Origin: Euphorbia lathyris
Lineage: Eukaryota > Streptophyta > Magnoliopsida > Malpighiales > Euphorbiaceae
Assembly: GCF_963576675.1 (NCBI RefSeq)
Contig: NC_088918.1
Span: 58,671,501-58,735,500 of the forward strand
DNA: 64,000 bases
Reading direction: 5' to 3'
The position numbers and the translations under genes were made by a program. The notes under the pieces are model-generated. The model was not told the DNA's origin and searched no databases. It saw nothing but the letters and a program-made list of their open reading frames with translations. Positions within the stretch are counted from its first letter, which is position 1. The number at the start of each line of letters is the position of its first letter. Positions 22,518 to 34,759 of this stretch are shown piece by piece.

Positions 22518-25500
22518 TTACGAAAAGTATTTCTTAAGCCTATCCAGGTTGGTAGGTTCGGAGAATTCCATGCCGTCCATTGTGGTTAACTTCACCGCTC
22601 CTTTTCTTAGTATCTTCTTTACGACGAATGGTCCTTCCCAGTTAGGCCTGAACTTCCCCCTCGGGTCGGTGTGCGTCACACGGATCTGTTTCAGCACCAA
22701 ATCTCCTTCTTTGATAGGGCTGGTCTTGACTTTTTTATTGAAAGCCCGAGCCATCCTTCTTTGATATAACTGTACATGGTAAAGGGCTTCCATCCTTTTC
22801 TCATCAACTAAGGCCAACTGCTCATATCGCCTCTTCACCCATTCTGTTTCGGGAATTTCTGCTTCCACTGCGATTCTCAACGATCACTTTTCGATCTCAA
22901 TCGGCAGGACTGCTTCTGTTCCGTATGCCAAGGAGAATGGCGTTGCCCCAGTCGAGGTTCTGATTGTCGTGCGATAAGCCCACAACGCGAGTGGGAGGTG
23001 CTCATGCCAGTTCCGATGTGATTCCACCGTCTTTACGAGAATCCTTTTAAGGTTCTTATTAGCTGCTTCTACTGCCCCATTAGCCTGTGGACGGTACGGA
23101 GAAGACCTGTGATGTCCAATGCCATATTCTCGAAAAAGGTTCCTTACTTCCCCCTGAAACTGGACTCCGTTATCCGTGATCATGTGATGAGGCACTCCAA
23201 ACCTGGTGATCAAGTGTTTTTCAATGAACTTTCTCATCTGCTTGGATCCCAGTTTGCTAAACGACTCTGCTTCTACCCATTTGGTGAAATAATCGATGGC
23301 GACTGCAATAAACTTATGTCCATTTGAAGCATTAGGCCTTACTTCGCCGATGATGTCAATGCCCTAGGCAGCGAATGGCCAAATAGGTGATAGCACGTGT
23401 AGTTCCATGGCCGGAAGATGACTGCAATCGCCGTGGATTTGACAATCGTGACATTTCTTTGCATACTCGTTACAATCTCTTTCCATGGTGAGCCAATAGA
23501 AGCCTTGTCTGATAATTTTCTTAGCTAGTACTGCTCCTCCCATATGGGCTCCATAAATTCCCGAATGTACTGATTCCATTGCCTCGCGGGCTTCTCCCGC
23601 ATCCAAGCATCTGAGTTGTAATCCATCAACGTGCCTTTTGTAAAGCAAGTCATTGTGGATGACGAACTGACGAGCTAGCCTTCTAATCACAGCTTGATCC
23701 CTAGGTTCTGACTCTGCCGGATATGTCCCATCTTTCATAAAGTTCACGATATCGAAATACCATGGTTTTTCATCTGTCCCTAACAGCATTACGTCCTCGT
23801 AACATGGTTTGTGGGATCTTCTCAATACCAACGGCTTCGAAGCAAGGTTCCGGGGGTTGTCCCAAACTGACACCAAAGTAGCCAAGGCATCCGCCGCCTG
23901 GTTCTGTGCTCGAGGAATATGATAGAAACGACATTCCTTGAATCTTTGTGCCAACCCTTCTAGCTGATCTAGATATGGACGTAGTCTTTCTTCTCTTACC
24001 TCCCAGTTTCCTTGTGCCTGTTCAATGATCAACTTTGAGTCCCCCCAGATTTCGACATATGACGCTCCCAGTGCCGCTAATGACTCTAAGCCATAAATGC
24101 ACGCTTCATACTCAGCCATATTATTGGTGAGAGGGAAGGATAACTTCTTGGCCATCGGGATCCTTTCTCCTTCCGGTGAGGTAAGTAGTACTCCTACTCC
24201 GGCTCCATTCGAATTAACTACTCCGTCGAAGAACATTTTCCACGGTATAACTTCGATTGCGTTCAAGTGCTCATCGGGGAAATCATAACTTATCTCTTCT
24301 TCCTCTGCATTCAGGGGCTGGTTGGCCAGAAATTCTGCCACGACCCTCCCTTTGATAACCTTCTTCGTCACATATTCAATGTCAAACTCGGACAAAAGTA
24401 ACAACCATCTGGCTAACTTCCCCGTCAAGGATGGAGTTCGGTATAGATACTTCACGGGGTCCATCCGAGAAATAATGATCACTTTATACGATTGGAAATA
24501 GTGTCGCAGTTTCTTTGTCAACCATACTACTGCCACACATGTCTTTTCGATCATGTTGTACTTGAGCTCGTACTCCAGGAACTTCTTACTCAAATAATAC
24601 ACCGCGTGCTCCACACCGGTGTCTCCCTCTTGAGCCAACATTGCCCCAATAGATCGCTCCTCAATTGCTACATAGAGGAGAAGCGGCTTTCCCAGTTTAG
24701 GCGGTCTCAGCACTGGCGGATTAGACAAATAGCTCCGGACGCTCTCCAAAGCTTGCTGACACTTATCATTCCAAACAGCGGGTTGGTCTTTCCTTAGCAA
24801 CTTAAAGATTGGCTCGCAGATTGCGGTGAGTCTTGCTATGAACCGACTGATATACTGAACCTGCCCCAGAAACCCTCTCACTCCCTTCTCATTTCTCGGC
24901 GCCGGCATCTCCTGTATGGCCTTCACTTTATCAGGATCCACCTCGACTCCCTTATTTCCGATTACATAGCCTAAGATTTTCCCCGACGAAACGCCGAAAA
25001 AGCACTTCTTCGGGTTTAGCCTTAGCTTGAATTCTGCGATTCGGGCCAAAAACTTCTCGAGCGCGGAAAAATGCCCTTCTCTTATCTCTGATTTGACCAT
25101 CATATCATCCACGTAGACTTCTACCTCCTTGTGTATCATATCATGGAACAGTGCTGTGGCCATTCTCTGGTAAGTTGACCTGGCGTTTTTCAAACCAAAC
25201 GGCATTACCCTGTAACAGTACGTCCCCCACTCAGTTGTGAACGAGGTTTTCGCTTTGTGCTTTTCGGCCATCTGAACTTGCATGTAGCCCATGAAACCGT
25301 CCACATTCGTGTGTAATACACTTGACGCTGCGCTGTCGATCAATACGTCGATATGAGGTAATGCGAACTCATCCTTGGGGCATGCCTTGTTAAGATCTCT
25401 GTAATCAACGCACATTCTCACTTTGCCGTCCTTCTTTGCGATGGGCACCACATTTGCGACCCAAGGGGGATAGTCGATTACTTCGATGAATCCTGCTTCT

Positions 25501-26030
25501 AACTGTTTCTTCACCTCCTCTCTGATCTTATCTGCCCATTCTGGTCTCATACGTCGGAGCTTCTGCTTTACGGGCTTCGCTTCGGGGTAAGTTGGAATGC
25601 GGTGGGTTATGATTGATTGATCAATTCCAGGCATGTCTTCGTATGTCCAAGCGAATACAATTTCGTATTTTTTAATTATTCTCTCAAATTCTTTTCTCTC
25701 TTCAATAATTAATGCTTGAGCAATTTGTATAAGTTTAGGATTTTCATCCGTACCAAGATTGAAAGTTGACATTTCTATTGTATTGATTTCAAATGCAGGC
25801 ATGTTATATGAATGAGAATGCATGGAATGATCATGATCGACATCAAGCAAGTAAGCAAAATCAGAATTCATTTCATTGATAGCATGGGTGATTACATCAT
25901 CTGACTTAAACAAAGCAGTAATACAATTTCCATCATCTGGGCCTTCGGACTCCTCATATACTCCGGAGGTACTAGGCTCAATTTTCTGCTCCTGTAGTTG
26001 CTTCAATGGTGATGACCTGCTCCTCAGCAT
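22518..26030 (-). pseudogene. Tat-lineage pol: RT, RNase H, archaeal-type RNase H, integrase
   Basis: One frame on the - strand carries, in order: RT with catalytic YVDD (in VYVDDMMVKS) and the upstream CVDYRDLNKACPKDEF motif; RNase H; a second, archaeal-type RNase H starting FFDGVVNSNGAGVGV with conserved D, E (AEYEACIYGL) and D (GDSKLI); the integrase HHCC finger (ending CHDCQIH); and the integrase core with MITDNG and the glutamate in GAVEAANK. It ends in LDRLKKYFS without a chromodomain. Two in-frame stops break it: TAG at 23364-23366 just before the integrase core and TGA at 22884-22886 after it. The enzyme would copy and insert the element. The first few residues overlap a frame change with the upstream linker near 25985-26000. 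Confidence 0.93.
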
Positions 26031-26470
26031 TTAAATCCAGCATCATGATCTCCTCGACAAAGCAGCTCGCCTTTCCTTTGCCCCAGTCGGCAACATCATT
26101 GAAGATTTCGAACCCTGGCAGAATCTTCCCTTCCGTGCTAGTCCATGCCTCGGGGGTTCCTGAATATGCCTTCCCATGCCCCTCGCTCACAAAATACTTC
26201 CTCAAGCCTACTTTTCCTTCAGCACTCGCATTGGACGGACTCCCCTACTCATATCCCAAACCTCTCCGGGTTTTCTGACTCTTAAAGTCCGGAAACTCTG
26301 GCAGCCCCTGATGGTATGCTCCTAAACCCATTCCCGGGATGAAACCTCCCTTCATCATTTTCACCACATCGGTGGTCATGCTTGACTCGTAAATCCCGGA
26401 GACTTGGAATCTGGAGAAAAGTTGAGGCTCAATTCCCAGTGCTGCCACCGAACTCAATTTCTCAGCTCTA
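25978..26470 (-). pseudogene. Linker between protease and RT, G-patch-like
   Basis: A segment in a frame different from protease and pol carries MMKGGFIPGMGLGAYHQG (about 26310-26365), which resembles the glycine-rich G-patch-like motif often seen between protease and RT in Tat elements. It then carries an acidic/aromatic stretch before RT. A TAG at 26245-26247 splits it. Frame changes near 26490 (next to a C run) and near 25985-26000 separate it from its neighbours. Either this copy is decayed, or part of the region is removed by splicing as reported for Ogre elements. Confidence 0.6.
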
Positions 26471-27223
26471 ATTGTTACTATCTCCTCCCCGAAGGGGGAA
26501 CTTAATCATTTGGTGGAGCGTGGAGGGCACACCTCCTAACTTATGGAACCAAGGGCGTCCCAACAGCACAGCAAAAGTTACCGGGATATCCAACACCGTG
26601 AACTCAGTTTCTTCCTCGTGCGGCCCCACTTTCAACTTGGCCTTGAAGACTCCTTCAATGTGCCTACGGCTGTCATCATATGCTCTAATCACTGTTTCAG
26701 AGGCCGTCAAGTCTCCTCTTTCCACTCCCAACTTCGACAAGAGTTTCAACGGACAAACATTAATGGCCGATCCATCATCGACCATCACACAGCTAGTCTT
26801 CTTCCCGTTAATTTCCGCTCGGATATACAATGGCTTATTATAAGCCTTCCCCTCTTCTGGGAGATCCTCGTCGGTAAATGTGATCTCAGTCTTCTTTCGA
26901 GCCATAATTGCCCCTACTAGCGCTGCCGGCTCAGTATCGGTGGAAATAACCAAATTCTGCAACTCCTTCATCAGGTTCTCACGATGGTACTTAGAATGGC
27001 ATAAAACTTCCCAGATCGTAGACTTAGCTTGCGTCTTCTTCAACTGCTCAAGAACTTGGTCATCGGGCTTAGGAGCCGACCCTTCTCCAATCTCAGTCTC
27101 TACCATAGGTGCCTTTCCCTCGGCCACACGACCTGATCTCGTCATTACCGCAATTTCCGGCTCATCATCCGATTCGTCCCAAATGTTAATAGGAACCCTT
27201 CGATTGGCATCCTCCTCGTCCAA
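26468..27223 (-). pseudogene. Tat-lineage aspartic protease region
   Basis: On the - strand, the retropepsin active-site motif is MVDDGSAINVCP, followed downstream by the flap-to-end motif VLLGRPWFHKLG and STLHQMIKFP, all typical of Tat protease. The motif has D-D-G-S where the family usually has D-x-G-S or D-x-G-A, so it looks catalytically plausible. It is in the same frame as gag but separated from it by TAG at 27233-27235. The stop at 26468-26470 follows a likely frameshift at the C run near 26490. It would process the Gag-Pol polyprotein. Confidence 0.85.
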
Positions 27224-27232
27224 GGAACTCTC

Positions 27233-29914
27233 CTAAATGTCCACGACCATTAAATCCATGACGTGAGGAACACTCGGATTCAGGAAAAAGGGATCCGCCG
27301 ATCCGTACAAAGCCCAACCTATCAACTCCTCATAGTCACGGAGGGACACCCGGCTCATCCTCCTTGCAGCCAACGGAATAGCACCTCGTTGTATGCACAT
27401 AAGCTGCACCTCATCGCTCATTGTCTCATTACACTGCTCATAACGGTGCCTCCACCTTCTAGCATAATCCACAAAATGTTCCTCGGGGAATTGCCTAATC
27501 CTATCCAGATCATCCAGGGATCCCGTCCATGGAATGTACATTTCATATCTCGCCACAAGGGCACTTCAGAGCGGTATCCAATGACCCATATCCTCCTCTG
27601 ATAGACCCTGATGCCACAATAAGGCTTCAACCATCAAGGTTTCCGGAAAATGTTCATGCAACTCACACTGCGGAAATCCGGCGTCATACATATGATTGCG
27701 AAATATCCTCGCATGCTCCACAGGATCCTGGTATCCACCATACCTAGGCATTGCTAACACCGCATCAGGTGTTTGGTAAGACGGGGAGTCAGGGGTTTGC
27801 TCTGCCAGCATCCATACTGTATACTCCTTGATAAATCTTTTCGTCATTGCTGCCCAATCGGTCTTAACATACATCGGCAGCGACATGTACCACATTAACG
27901 GTTCACCCATCAACGAATTACAAAACAATCTAGTGATCTCTTCTTCTTTAAAACCCAAGGGTGCCATAGCCGACAAGTAAAAATGAAGGTGTTCCATAGG
28001 ATCCTTATTGCCATTATACTTGCTAACCCTCGGTAGTGGACGCTTGATAGGTCCAATCTGCATTGCGAAGCGCTCTGCGGCCCTGTCCTCGGCTCTTTGG
28101 TACTTTTCTAAGAATAAATCTGATAATTGATCCCAATCATGCTTGCAAGAGTCGGGTAATGAGTGGAACCATTCCAAAGGCTCGCCTACCAGCGAATGAT
28201 GAAACCACTGAGCAATCTCATCTACTCCGAAGGATTCAATAAACATGTTGTGCATATATTCACGCAAGTGCACCTCGGGATCTCTTCTTCCACTAAACAA
28301 ACTCAAATCTGGCACAATAGTCCGAGACGACCCTTCTCCGGTCTCTTCAGCACTATCCTCATCATACGGTGCTCCACCATCTGTCCCTTCTTCCATCGGT
28401 TCATCCTCTCGTTCCTCACCCAAGAAGGACACATATAGACCTTTTCCCACATTGCTTTTTTCGACGGAGTCCAACAACTCCTCTACATCTTCCTCAAAGG
28501 ATTCCATCACTACAGTTTCTGTCAAACCAGCTCCGATCACGCTCACCTTATGATTAGGCAATGGATTGCGCCTAACGGAAGGGTTTGCTGACGAAGGATC
28601 AACTATCTTCTTCTCCTCAATCAAATCTTGGATTTCGTGTTTCAGCCTCTCGCAATTCTCAATCGTATGTCCATAACTGCTGTGGAACTCACAGTACCCT
28701 CTAGCCTGAATCTGCGGAGTAGGTTGAGCTTTGTTATACGGGGTAAGGGCTTTCAACAATCCCTTTTTCTGCAGACGCTCGAAAACTTTAGCATAGGTCT
28801 AATCGAACTTGGCGAACCGCCTCTTTTCAATAGCATTAAGATCAACCACCTTCACTGCTGCGGATTCCGTACTCGCGCCAGGCCCTCCGGCGCTATATCC
28901 AGACTTCGTCCACTTGGTATAAGCTTTCTTCGGCTCCCCATCACCTTCGACAGTCAAGGCACAACTATACATCTGATTGAAATCCGTAAACGGTATATAC
29001 CGCAACTCATTCTTGATGTACGGCAACGTGTTGCCAACCACCATTCGGATCTGATCCTGCTCGAGCGGCTTTTGTTTCATCACTGTGGCCTTAGCCCTCC
29101 ATCTTTTCACAAAATCGGAAAAGGATTCCCCAGCCTGTTGCTTAGTGCTCTCTAGCTCTTTCAAAGTGACCTCCAGCATGGTGTTAAAGCTATACTGAGC
29201 GATGAATGACTTCGCTAACTCCTTCCAATCCCTCTTTGTCACCATCGGCAATGCATAGAACCATGTGAGGGCAGCCCCCTCTAGGTAGGTGTTAAACAGC
29301 CCTAGGACTTGATCCTCAGTCAGGATCGTGTGCTTCATCACAGCAACATACTGATTCATGTGAGCGGTGGGATCCCCCGTTCCATCGAACTTTTTCATGT
29401 CAGGGAGCCGGAATTTCAAAGGCAAAGCTGTTGCCGATAAACAATTCTTCAAGTTATAAAAGTCCTGACTCCCGGAACTTCCTCCACGCAAGTCCTGCAC
29501 TTCCTGTGTGATGTGTTGCTTCCACTCCTCTTCCTTAGCTTTCTCTTTCTCCAGCTGCTTCCGAATATAATCCTGATAATCATCCTCATTCCCAAAGCGA
29601 GGACCATCGTTCACCTCATTCTCAGCGTGTTTACTGCCATTTTTATCATCTCTCATGGCCAGCTTAGCTAACTGGGCCGCTATCACTGCTAACTGCTCAT
29701 TAATGTTGTTCACAGAGTTTTCCAATCCGGCTACTTTTTCGTCGGTCGCAGACATACCGGCTGAAGACTGAGTATACTCGGACGAAGATGATTCCGAAGC
29801 CACAAATACTGATTCTGAACTGTCTACTCGTAGCTGATCAAACTGTCTGACAAGCCGATCACTCTCGCGAAACCACAACCGCTTAATGATGACGTCTGCG
29901 CGAACGATATCCAT
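27233..29914 (-). pseudogene. Tat-lineage gag with four tandem capsid-like modules
   Basis: A single - strand frame of 894 codons starts at the ATG at 29914 and is interrupted by TAG (28799-28801) and TGA (27566-27568) before TAG at 27233-27235. Module 1 (about 28940-29419) is a complete Gag capsid-like domain: FDGTGDPTAHMNQY, then LEGAALTWFYALP, then FSDFVKRWRAK. A zinc-knuckle-like motif follows (CEFHSSYGHTIENC, about 28652-28693), then an acidic stretch. Module 2 (about 28094-28315, FSGRRDPEVHLREY ... GEPLEWFHSLP) and module 3 (about 27821-28036, YNGNKDPMEHLHFY ... GEPLMWYMSLP) match only the N-terminal half. Module 4 (about 27270-27754, YGGYQDPVEHARIF ... FVDYARRWRHRYE) has both halves. 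Gag normally has one such domain and forms the particle shell. The N-terminal region contains a charged coiled-coil-like stretch (residues 115-140). Confidence 0.88.
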
Positions 29915-31826
29915 TAGTATGTATGCATGATTTTTATATGCATGATTCGTGGTGTGTGCGTTTATTTATTTACGATTATAAGATAAGAAGAACAAACGTT
30001 AGTCTAGTTACACGTATCACAACATCTCTCTTCCACCCTTATTCCTCCACACACTCGTCGGTCCAGGTCTCTTTTCTAGGATTTCGGTTTTTTGGCTCAC
30101 ATTGCGGTCCAGGGGACGCGTGATGCCGTCGATTATTGCGGGAAATTAAATCATTCATCAGACAACACAGTTCGTTTTGACGTATCCACGTTTGGTGACT
30201 AAGAAATTGACCAAGTTGGATTGTCCTTTCAGAATAACTCGTCTTTTGTCCTTTTGCGAGACGCATTAATTCGGGTTTTGACTCCCTTTGAGCGCATCTC
30301 AGTTTTTAGACGTGGTTCGAGTTATTCTTCTAGTTCAATCGTTCGTTATTGTCGATGACTCGTTCCCTTTTGTTCGCGTGGGTTCGTGTCTCGATTTTGG
30401 ATTACAACGGGATCTTTTGGATCTATCGAGAGACGTAACCACATGTTTATTTAGTGATGGAATCACTTTTGGATTTTATTTTAGGGAACGGACTCATCGC
30501 GTAACGCGTTTGTTCTTAGCGTCGAGGATCCATTTGCTCATTTTAGCTACGTGAAAAGACGACGAGTCTTATTTTGAGCGCACGGTAATCTTTCGGCTAA
30601 CAACAATCCTTTATTCTTCCCAATCCACGGGATATATCATCTTAGTGTGGTTATAGAAAATCAACGTTTCGTTGAATCGCATGCTTATTCGAAGCGAGGA
30701 TATCACCGTTCTCTTTCCTTTAGGCACGAATTTAGACAAACACGTACATCGGGCCATATTTCTTGCAGTTTTGGTAACGGTCGAAATGATCGAGTCGTTA
30801 GTCAAAACCCGCAGTCTCGTCCATATGGCGCAATTATACGGTTTGGCTTAATTCGGTTTCAAGATTTTAAACGGGGTATATATTCGCTCGAGACACGTAT
30901 TCAACGGCATTGGTTTATTTTCTTTAACTACCCTCGGGATTGACATATATCATAGACTCGGAATGATTTTGGTCTTTTTCTTTTCTTTTATTTTCTTAGT
31001 CACCTTTGCGGACACATCCATCTCTCTTAAGAACGACACAAGGCATAACGTAAAAGCTCGTCTTTTATTCGGAAGGGACGGGCTACTTGTGCGAAACTTT
31101 TCACGTTATGACAGGGTCATTCAAGACAGAAATGTTCTTCGTTTTCGTTTCGTCGTGATCTCGTTTTATCCCAATTTATCTAAAGAATGTGAATAACGGC
31201 TACTGTTAATATAGTCTTTTATATCGAAATGTAACTATCCTTAACACCGAACCGATTCATACTAATACATGCTTACGTCATAATGCATTTCCTGAACACG
31301 TGCCTTCGTCGGGACACCGAAAGGGACAAGTCGGGTCGCATATGTTCATTCATACGAGATAACTAAGTCGTCTTTAGTTCAAATCGTTTCGATGTTTTAG
31401 GGTAATTAGTATGTCGATTCATGAGTATATATTAACGCATCGTCTCATTTTCTTTACATACTTTAGGATTAGACACGTATCATGGCGGTTTGAAAACACG
31501 AACTGATTCATTTATCACATCAAAAATAGTAACAGGTAATCCTATGGAAACTTCTAAGGCTACTATATGCTGACACGGCTGACCGCGGGACCTCACAGGA
31601 CCGCACAGATTCGCCCCTAACGAATGGATGGGGACCCTCTGGCGCCTTACTGTAAGGGGGAACTTACGCTAGCCTCTTTCGAGCGACGAATGGACTCTCG
31701 CTAGAGGTTTCGCGAAAATTACCCAAAGGGTTTGCAATAATGCACATGAATGCATACGAAAAGAAGTAAAACGATCCGTCCCCGTTAAGGGCTTAATACA
31801 CGCCTTCCGGAATCAAATTTCTCGCT
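29915..31826 (-). other. Leader between PBS and gag of the Tat element
   Basis: About 1.9 kb without a - strand open frame that looks coding, so the extra ORF1 present in Ogre elements is not seen. Plus-strand open frames of 66-98 codons here show no family motif. It may hold packaging and dimerisation signals, but none is recognisable. Confidence 0.6.
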
Positions 31827-31844
31827 TCCCCAGCAGAGTCGCCA
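31827..31844 (-). other. Primer binding site of the Tat element
   Basis: On the - strand, TGGCGACTCTGCTGGGGA starts two bases after the 5' LTR. It is not the initiator-Met type (TGGTATCAGAGC). Tat/Ogre elements are reported to use an Arg tRNA, which would fit, but I have not matched the tRNA base by base. Confidence 0.8.
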
Positions 31845-34206
31845 CTTGTTAGACGAGGTGCCGCGGCCTAATCTCCCGGGCGGACCGGGGGGTGGACAAC
31901 CTCATGGCGACGTAAGCGGTGATTGGCGCCGAAAGCAACCAATCGTGGAATCAAGCTGCTCGGCAGGACCGGAGCTCGGAGATATGGAAGAGTCGCCACC
32001 CACGAATGGGAAAATGAACACCGATCCCTTGCGGGAGACCGGTGTGGGTTCGGGAAACTTAGGTACGAGCCGAGAAGGCTAGCTCCTTTCCGGAGAAAGG
32101 CTACTAGGCACCCCGACATCGCCCGGTTATGAACCACCGGCCTCCTACTCAGCATGTTAGGCGATAACGGACTAATCGTATACTTCTTTAAGTTTAAAAT
32201 TCATTTGAAACCCTTTTCTTTCTCTTTTTAGAAACCTTTTTGAGCATATATTATTGAAAAGCCACATCAGTAAAGAATCACCCATTTATGTTTATACATA
32301 CACAGAGAGGGGGAAGAAAGAAGTGATTTATTTATACCCGTATTAAATGTGATGTTGTGTGTTCATTCTACATTAACTTATTTTCCCCAAAACGAGTTCA
32401 TTTACATGGTTCGCACCTTAATCGCCGTTGGAACGATTTAGGTGCGTTTTAAAACCCCGTTTGATGAAATTTACCCGAATCGCCATTGGAACGACTCGAG
32501 TATTTGAAAACGTTTGAGATAAAAACCTTTTAATGAGAAAACATGGTTTAAACATGCAAGTCAATTTTATTTTGTACAAATTCTTTGAGAAAATGATTCA
32601 AAACTCTATTATTCACAAAGAAACGATTTTAATTACAATGATCATTTAATCCGCCTTTAGAACGGATTAAGGTTTTAAAACGTGGCGTTTTTTAGAAACG
32701 ATTTGAAATATTAACAAGAATGACTCTATTTATTTACATTAGAAATCTAAAAACTCATTAGTTTAAATAATTCAATTGAAAACTCTCTTTTTATGATTTA
32801 TTTTCCCCACTTATTTAATGGACTCTTTACTAATTATAATTACCATAATAAACCCATTTAAACCACCATCCATACTCAAACAAAGTCCACTTGAAACATG
32901 GACCCATGATTAAGCCCAAAAGAATAAAGAAAGCAATTCTAACATATATATATATATATATTTAAATCAAAAATAGAATATGAAAATAAAAGTTAATACA
33001 AAAGGAACTATATGTATATAAAAATAATAGGCACAATATATCTATACTTTGAAAATGTGAAAATAGTAAGTAAATCCTATAACTAAGAAAATAACATTTA
33101 CCCAAAAATAATTTCATTCAATAATCAAGATAACCCAAATATCCCAAAACTATATATATGTATACATATCTAATATAGTTTCAAATTTAAAAAATGACAC
33201 ATATTAATATTTATCCATTATTTCTCAAAATATCAAGTAACTAATATTCAAAATATAGCCTAAATCAATAAAAAGGAAATACATATATATATACTTATAC
33301 TTATATTGTAAAATAGAATAAAAATGATATACAAATATTCTAAAACAAATATATATGCTAAAGTTCTAAAATAATTTAAAAAACATATATTACGTAATTA
33401 TACATATATATACTAAGGATCAAAAGCTTAAAAGTTAAGAAAAAGGGACTGAAATGGCATTTTTTACATTTTGGTAGATTTACCGACGGAATATCCGTTG
33501 GTAAACAGCATTTATTGACAGAATTGGTAAATTACAGCAGCACTCCTAAATGTTTCCAGATTTATTCAACAGCTTTAAATTAAATCTAATTCAATCGTTT
33601 TGGATTTCCGAACTACCAAAAATGGATCATAGTCGAAAACGGAAGTTCCTAAAACGACGTTTTTATTTTAAAACATTATTTGAAAATTTCTTTTAAATTA
33701 AAATGTTATAATTACAACGTTTTTGATACCCGAACTACCTTTTTATCGGATCACGGTTCGTATTGGGATATCAAAACGAGGTTTTTTATTTTAAAACAAA
33801 ACCGAATTTTATATAACACGAAACGAAAATTAAATAAATACGCTAATTAAATAAAATGTGACAAAATAAATAAATGACTAAATGAATAAAAACTATAAAA
33901 ATAGAAGAAGAGAATAAATTAAATAAAATAAACAGTCTAGTCCTCGGATAATACCTTGAATTTGGTATCTGACAGTCGAAGCCGATTGATTCCACGAACC
34001 GCGAGCTTCCGTTTTTTATGAAAAATTTAGTAAAAATTGAACTTAGGGAATTTGGAGATTTTCAATTTTTAGGAAAAAAAATGTTTTCTCCTAAAAAAAT
34101 CAACTTCTTCTCTCTAGAAAAAATATTCTAGTGTGAGAAGCTCTCCCTCTCTCCCCTTTTTTTTTCTTTTTTTCTCCCCCTCCTTTTTTTTGCATGGGGA
34201 TCCGTG

Positions 34207-34217
34207 CCTTTTATAGG
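34207..34217 (-). promoter_or_regulatory. TATA box of the 5' LTR
   Basis: CCTATAAAAGG on the - strand, identical to the motif in the other LTR, immediately downstream of the short palindrome array. Confidence 0.75.
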
Positions 34218-34235
34218 CAAACGGGTCCCCGGACC

Positions 34236-34340
34236 AATGGGCGACGCCCAAAAGAAATTGGGCGTCGCCCATTGGGGTTGGGCGGCCGCCCAACCTAGTG
34301 TTGGGCGAGCGCCCAACGCTAGGTTGGGCGCCCGCTCGAC
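34236..34340. repeat. Contracted palindrome array in the 5' LTR U3
   Basis: Five units remain (cores gac, gtc, ggcc, gagc and one degenerate), against about ten in the other LTR. Junction sequence cctagtg between units matches spacers of the longer array, as expected for a deletion between repeats. Confidence 0.9.
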
Positions 34341-34759
34341 GGCCCTCGGGGCGTGCCTCGAGCCATCGGGCGTGCGCACTCCGCGGCCGCCGAGCGCGCG
34401 TCCCGCGCCGCCGGACGCTCACACGTCGCGGCCGCCGAACGCGCGCTTCGCGCTACCGGGCACATGCGCTGAGTGGCCCACGAGAGCGCGCCCGTGCCAC
34501 CGGACCCGGGCATTGCTCGGACGTCGAGAGCGTGCCACTTGCGGTGCGTCCGACGGACGCCGAGCGCACGTCCCGCGCCGCCGAGCGGGCGTTCGACCAT
34601 TGTCGTCCGGATGCCGCTAAGCACCCGCGCCGTGCCGCTAATTTTCCTTCGCTTATTATTCTTTATATAATTTTTTGTTTTTCAAAACTTCCGGAATCAA
34701 TCACTTCAACCGTCTTGTTTTCAGGTTTTCGTCACAGGTCCTCCGACTCAGTGTCTACA

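Larger units (their letters stand above)
15015..34759 (-). mobile_element. Tat-lineage Ty3/gypsy LTR retrotransposon, 19,745 bp
   Basis: Flanked by the 5-bp target duplication ACGGT (15010-15014, 34760-34764). LTRs of 3045 and 2913 bp start TG and end CA. On the - strand the order is 5' LTR (31847-34759), PBS, ~1.9-kb leader, gag with four capsid-like modules, protease, linker, RT, RNase H, second (archaeal-type) RNase H, integrase, then a 3' region and 3' LTR. The second RNase H and the absence of a chromodomain identify the Tat clade. The 3' region contains a PMD gene on the opposite strand and a 39-bp minisatellite. LTRs are close to identical apart from a ~126-bp copy-number difference in a palindrome array, so insertion is young. 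Gag-pol is broken by six in-frame stops and two frame changes. Confidence 0.95.
31847..34759 (-). repeat. 5' LTR of the Tat-lineage element
   Basis: 2913 bp, matching the 3' LTR with few substitutions. The main difference is loss (or non-gain) of about five palindromes and spacers near 34290, with minor microsatellite changes near 32945 and 33285. Its TATA box at 34207-34217 (- strand) would start the genomic RNA near 34180. Confidence 0.95.

Noticed and set aside
29923..31196. Plus-strand open frames of 66-98 codons in the Tat leader considered as a second antisense cargo gene
   Set aside because: No splice-consistent chain, no domain motif, and codon patterns do not resemble the PMD gene.
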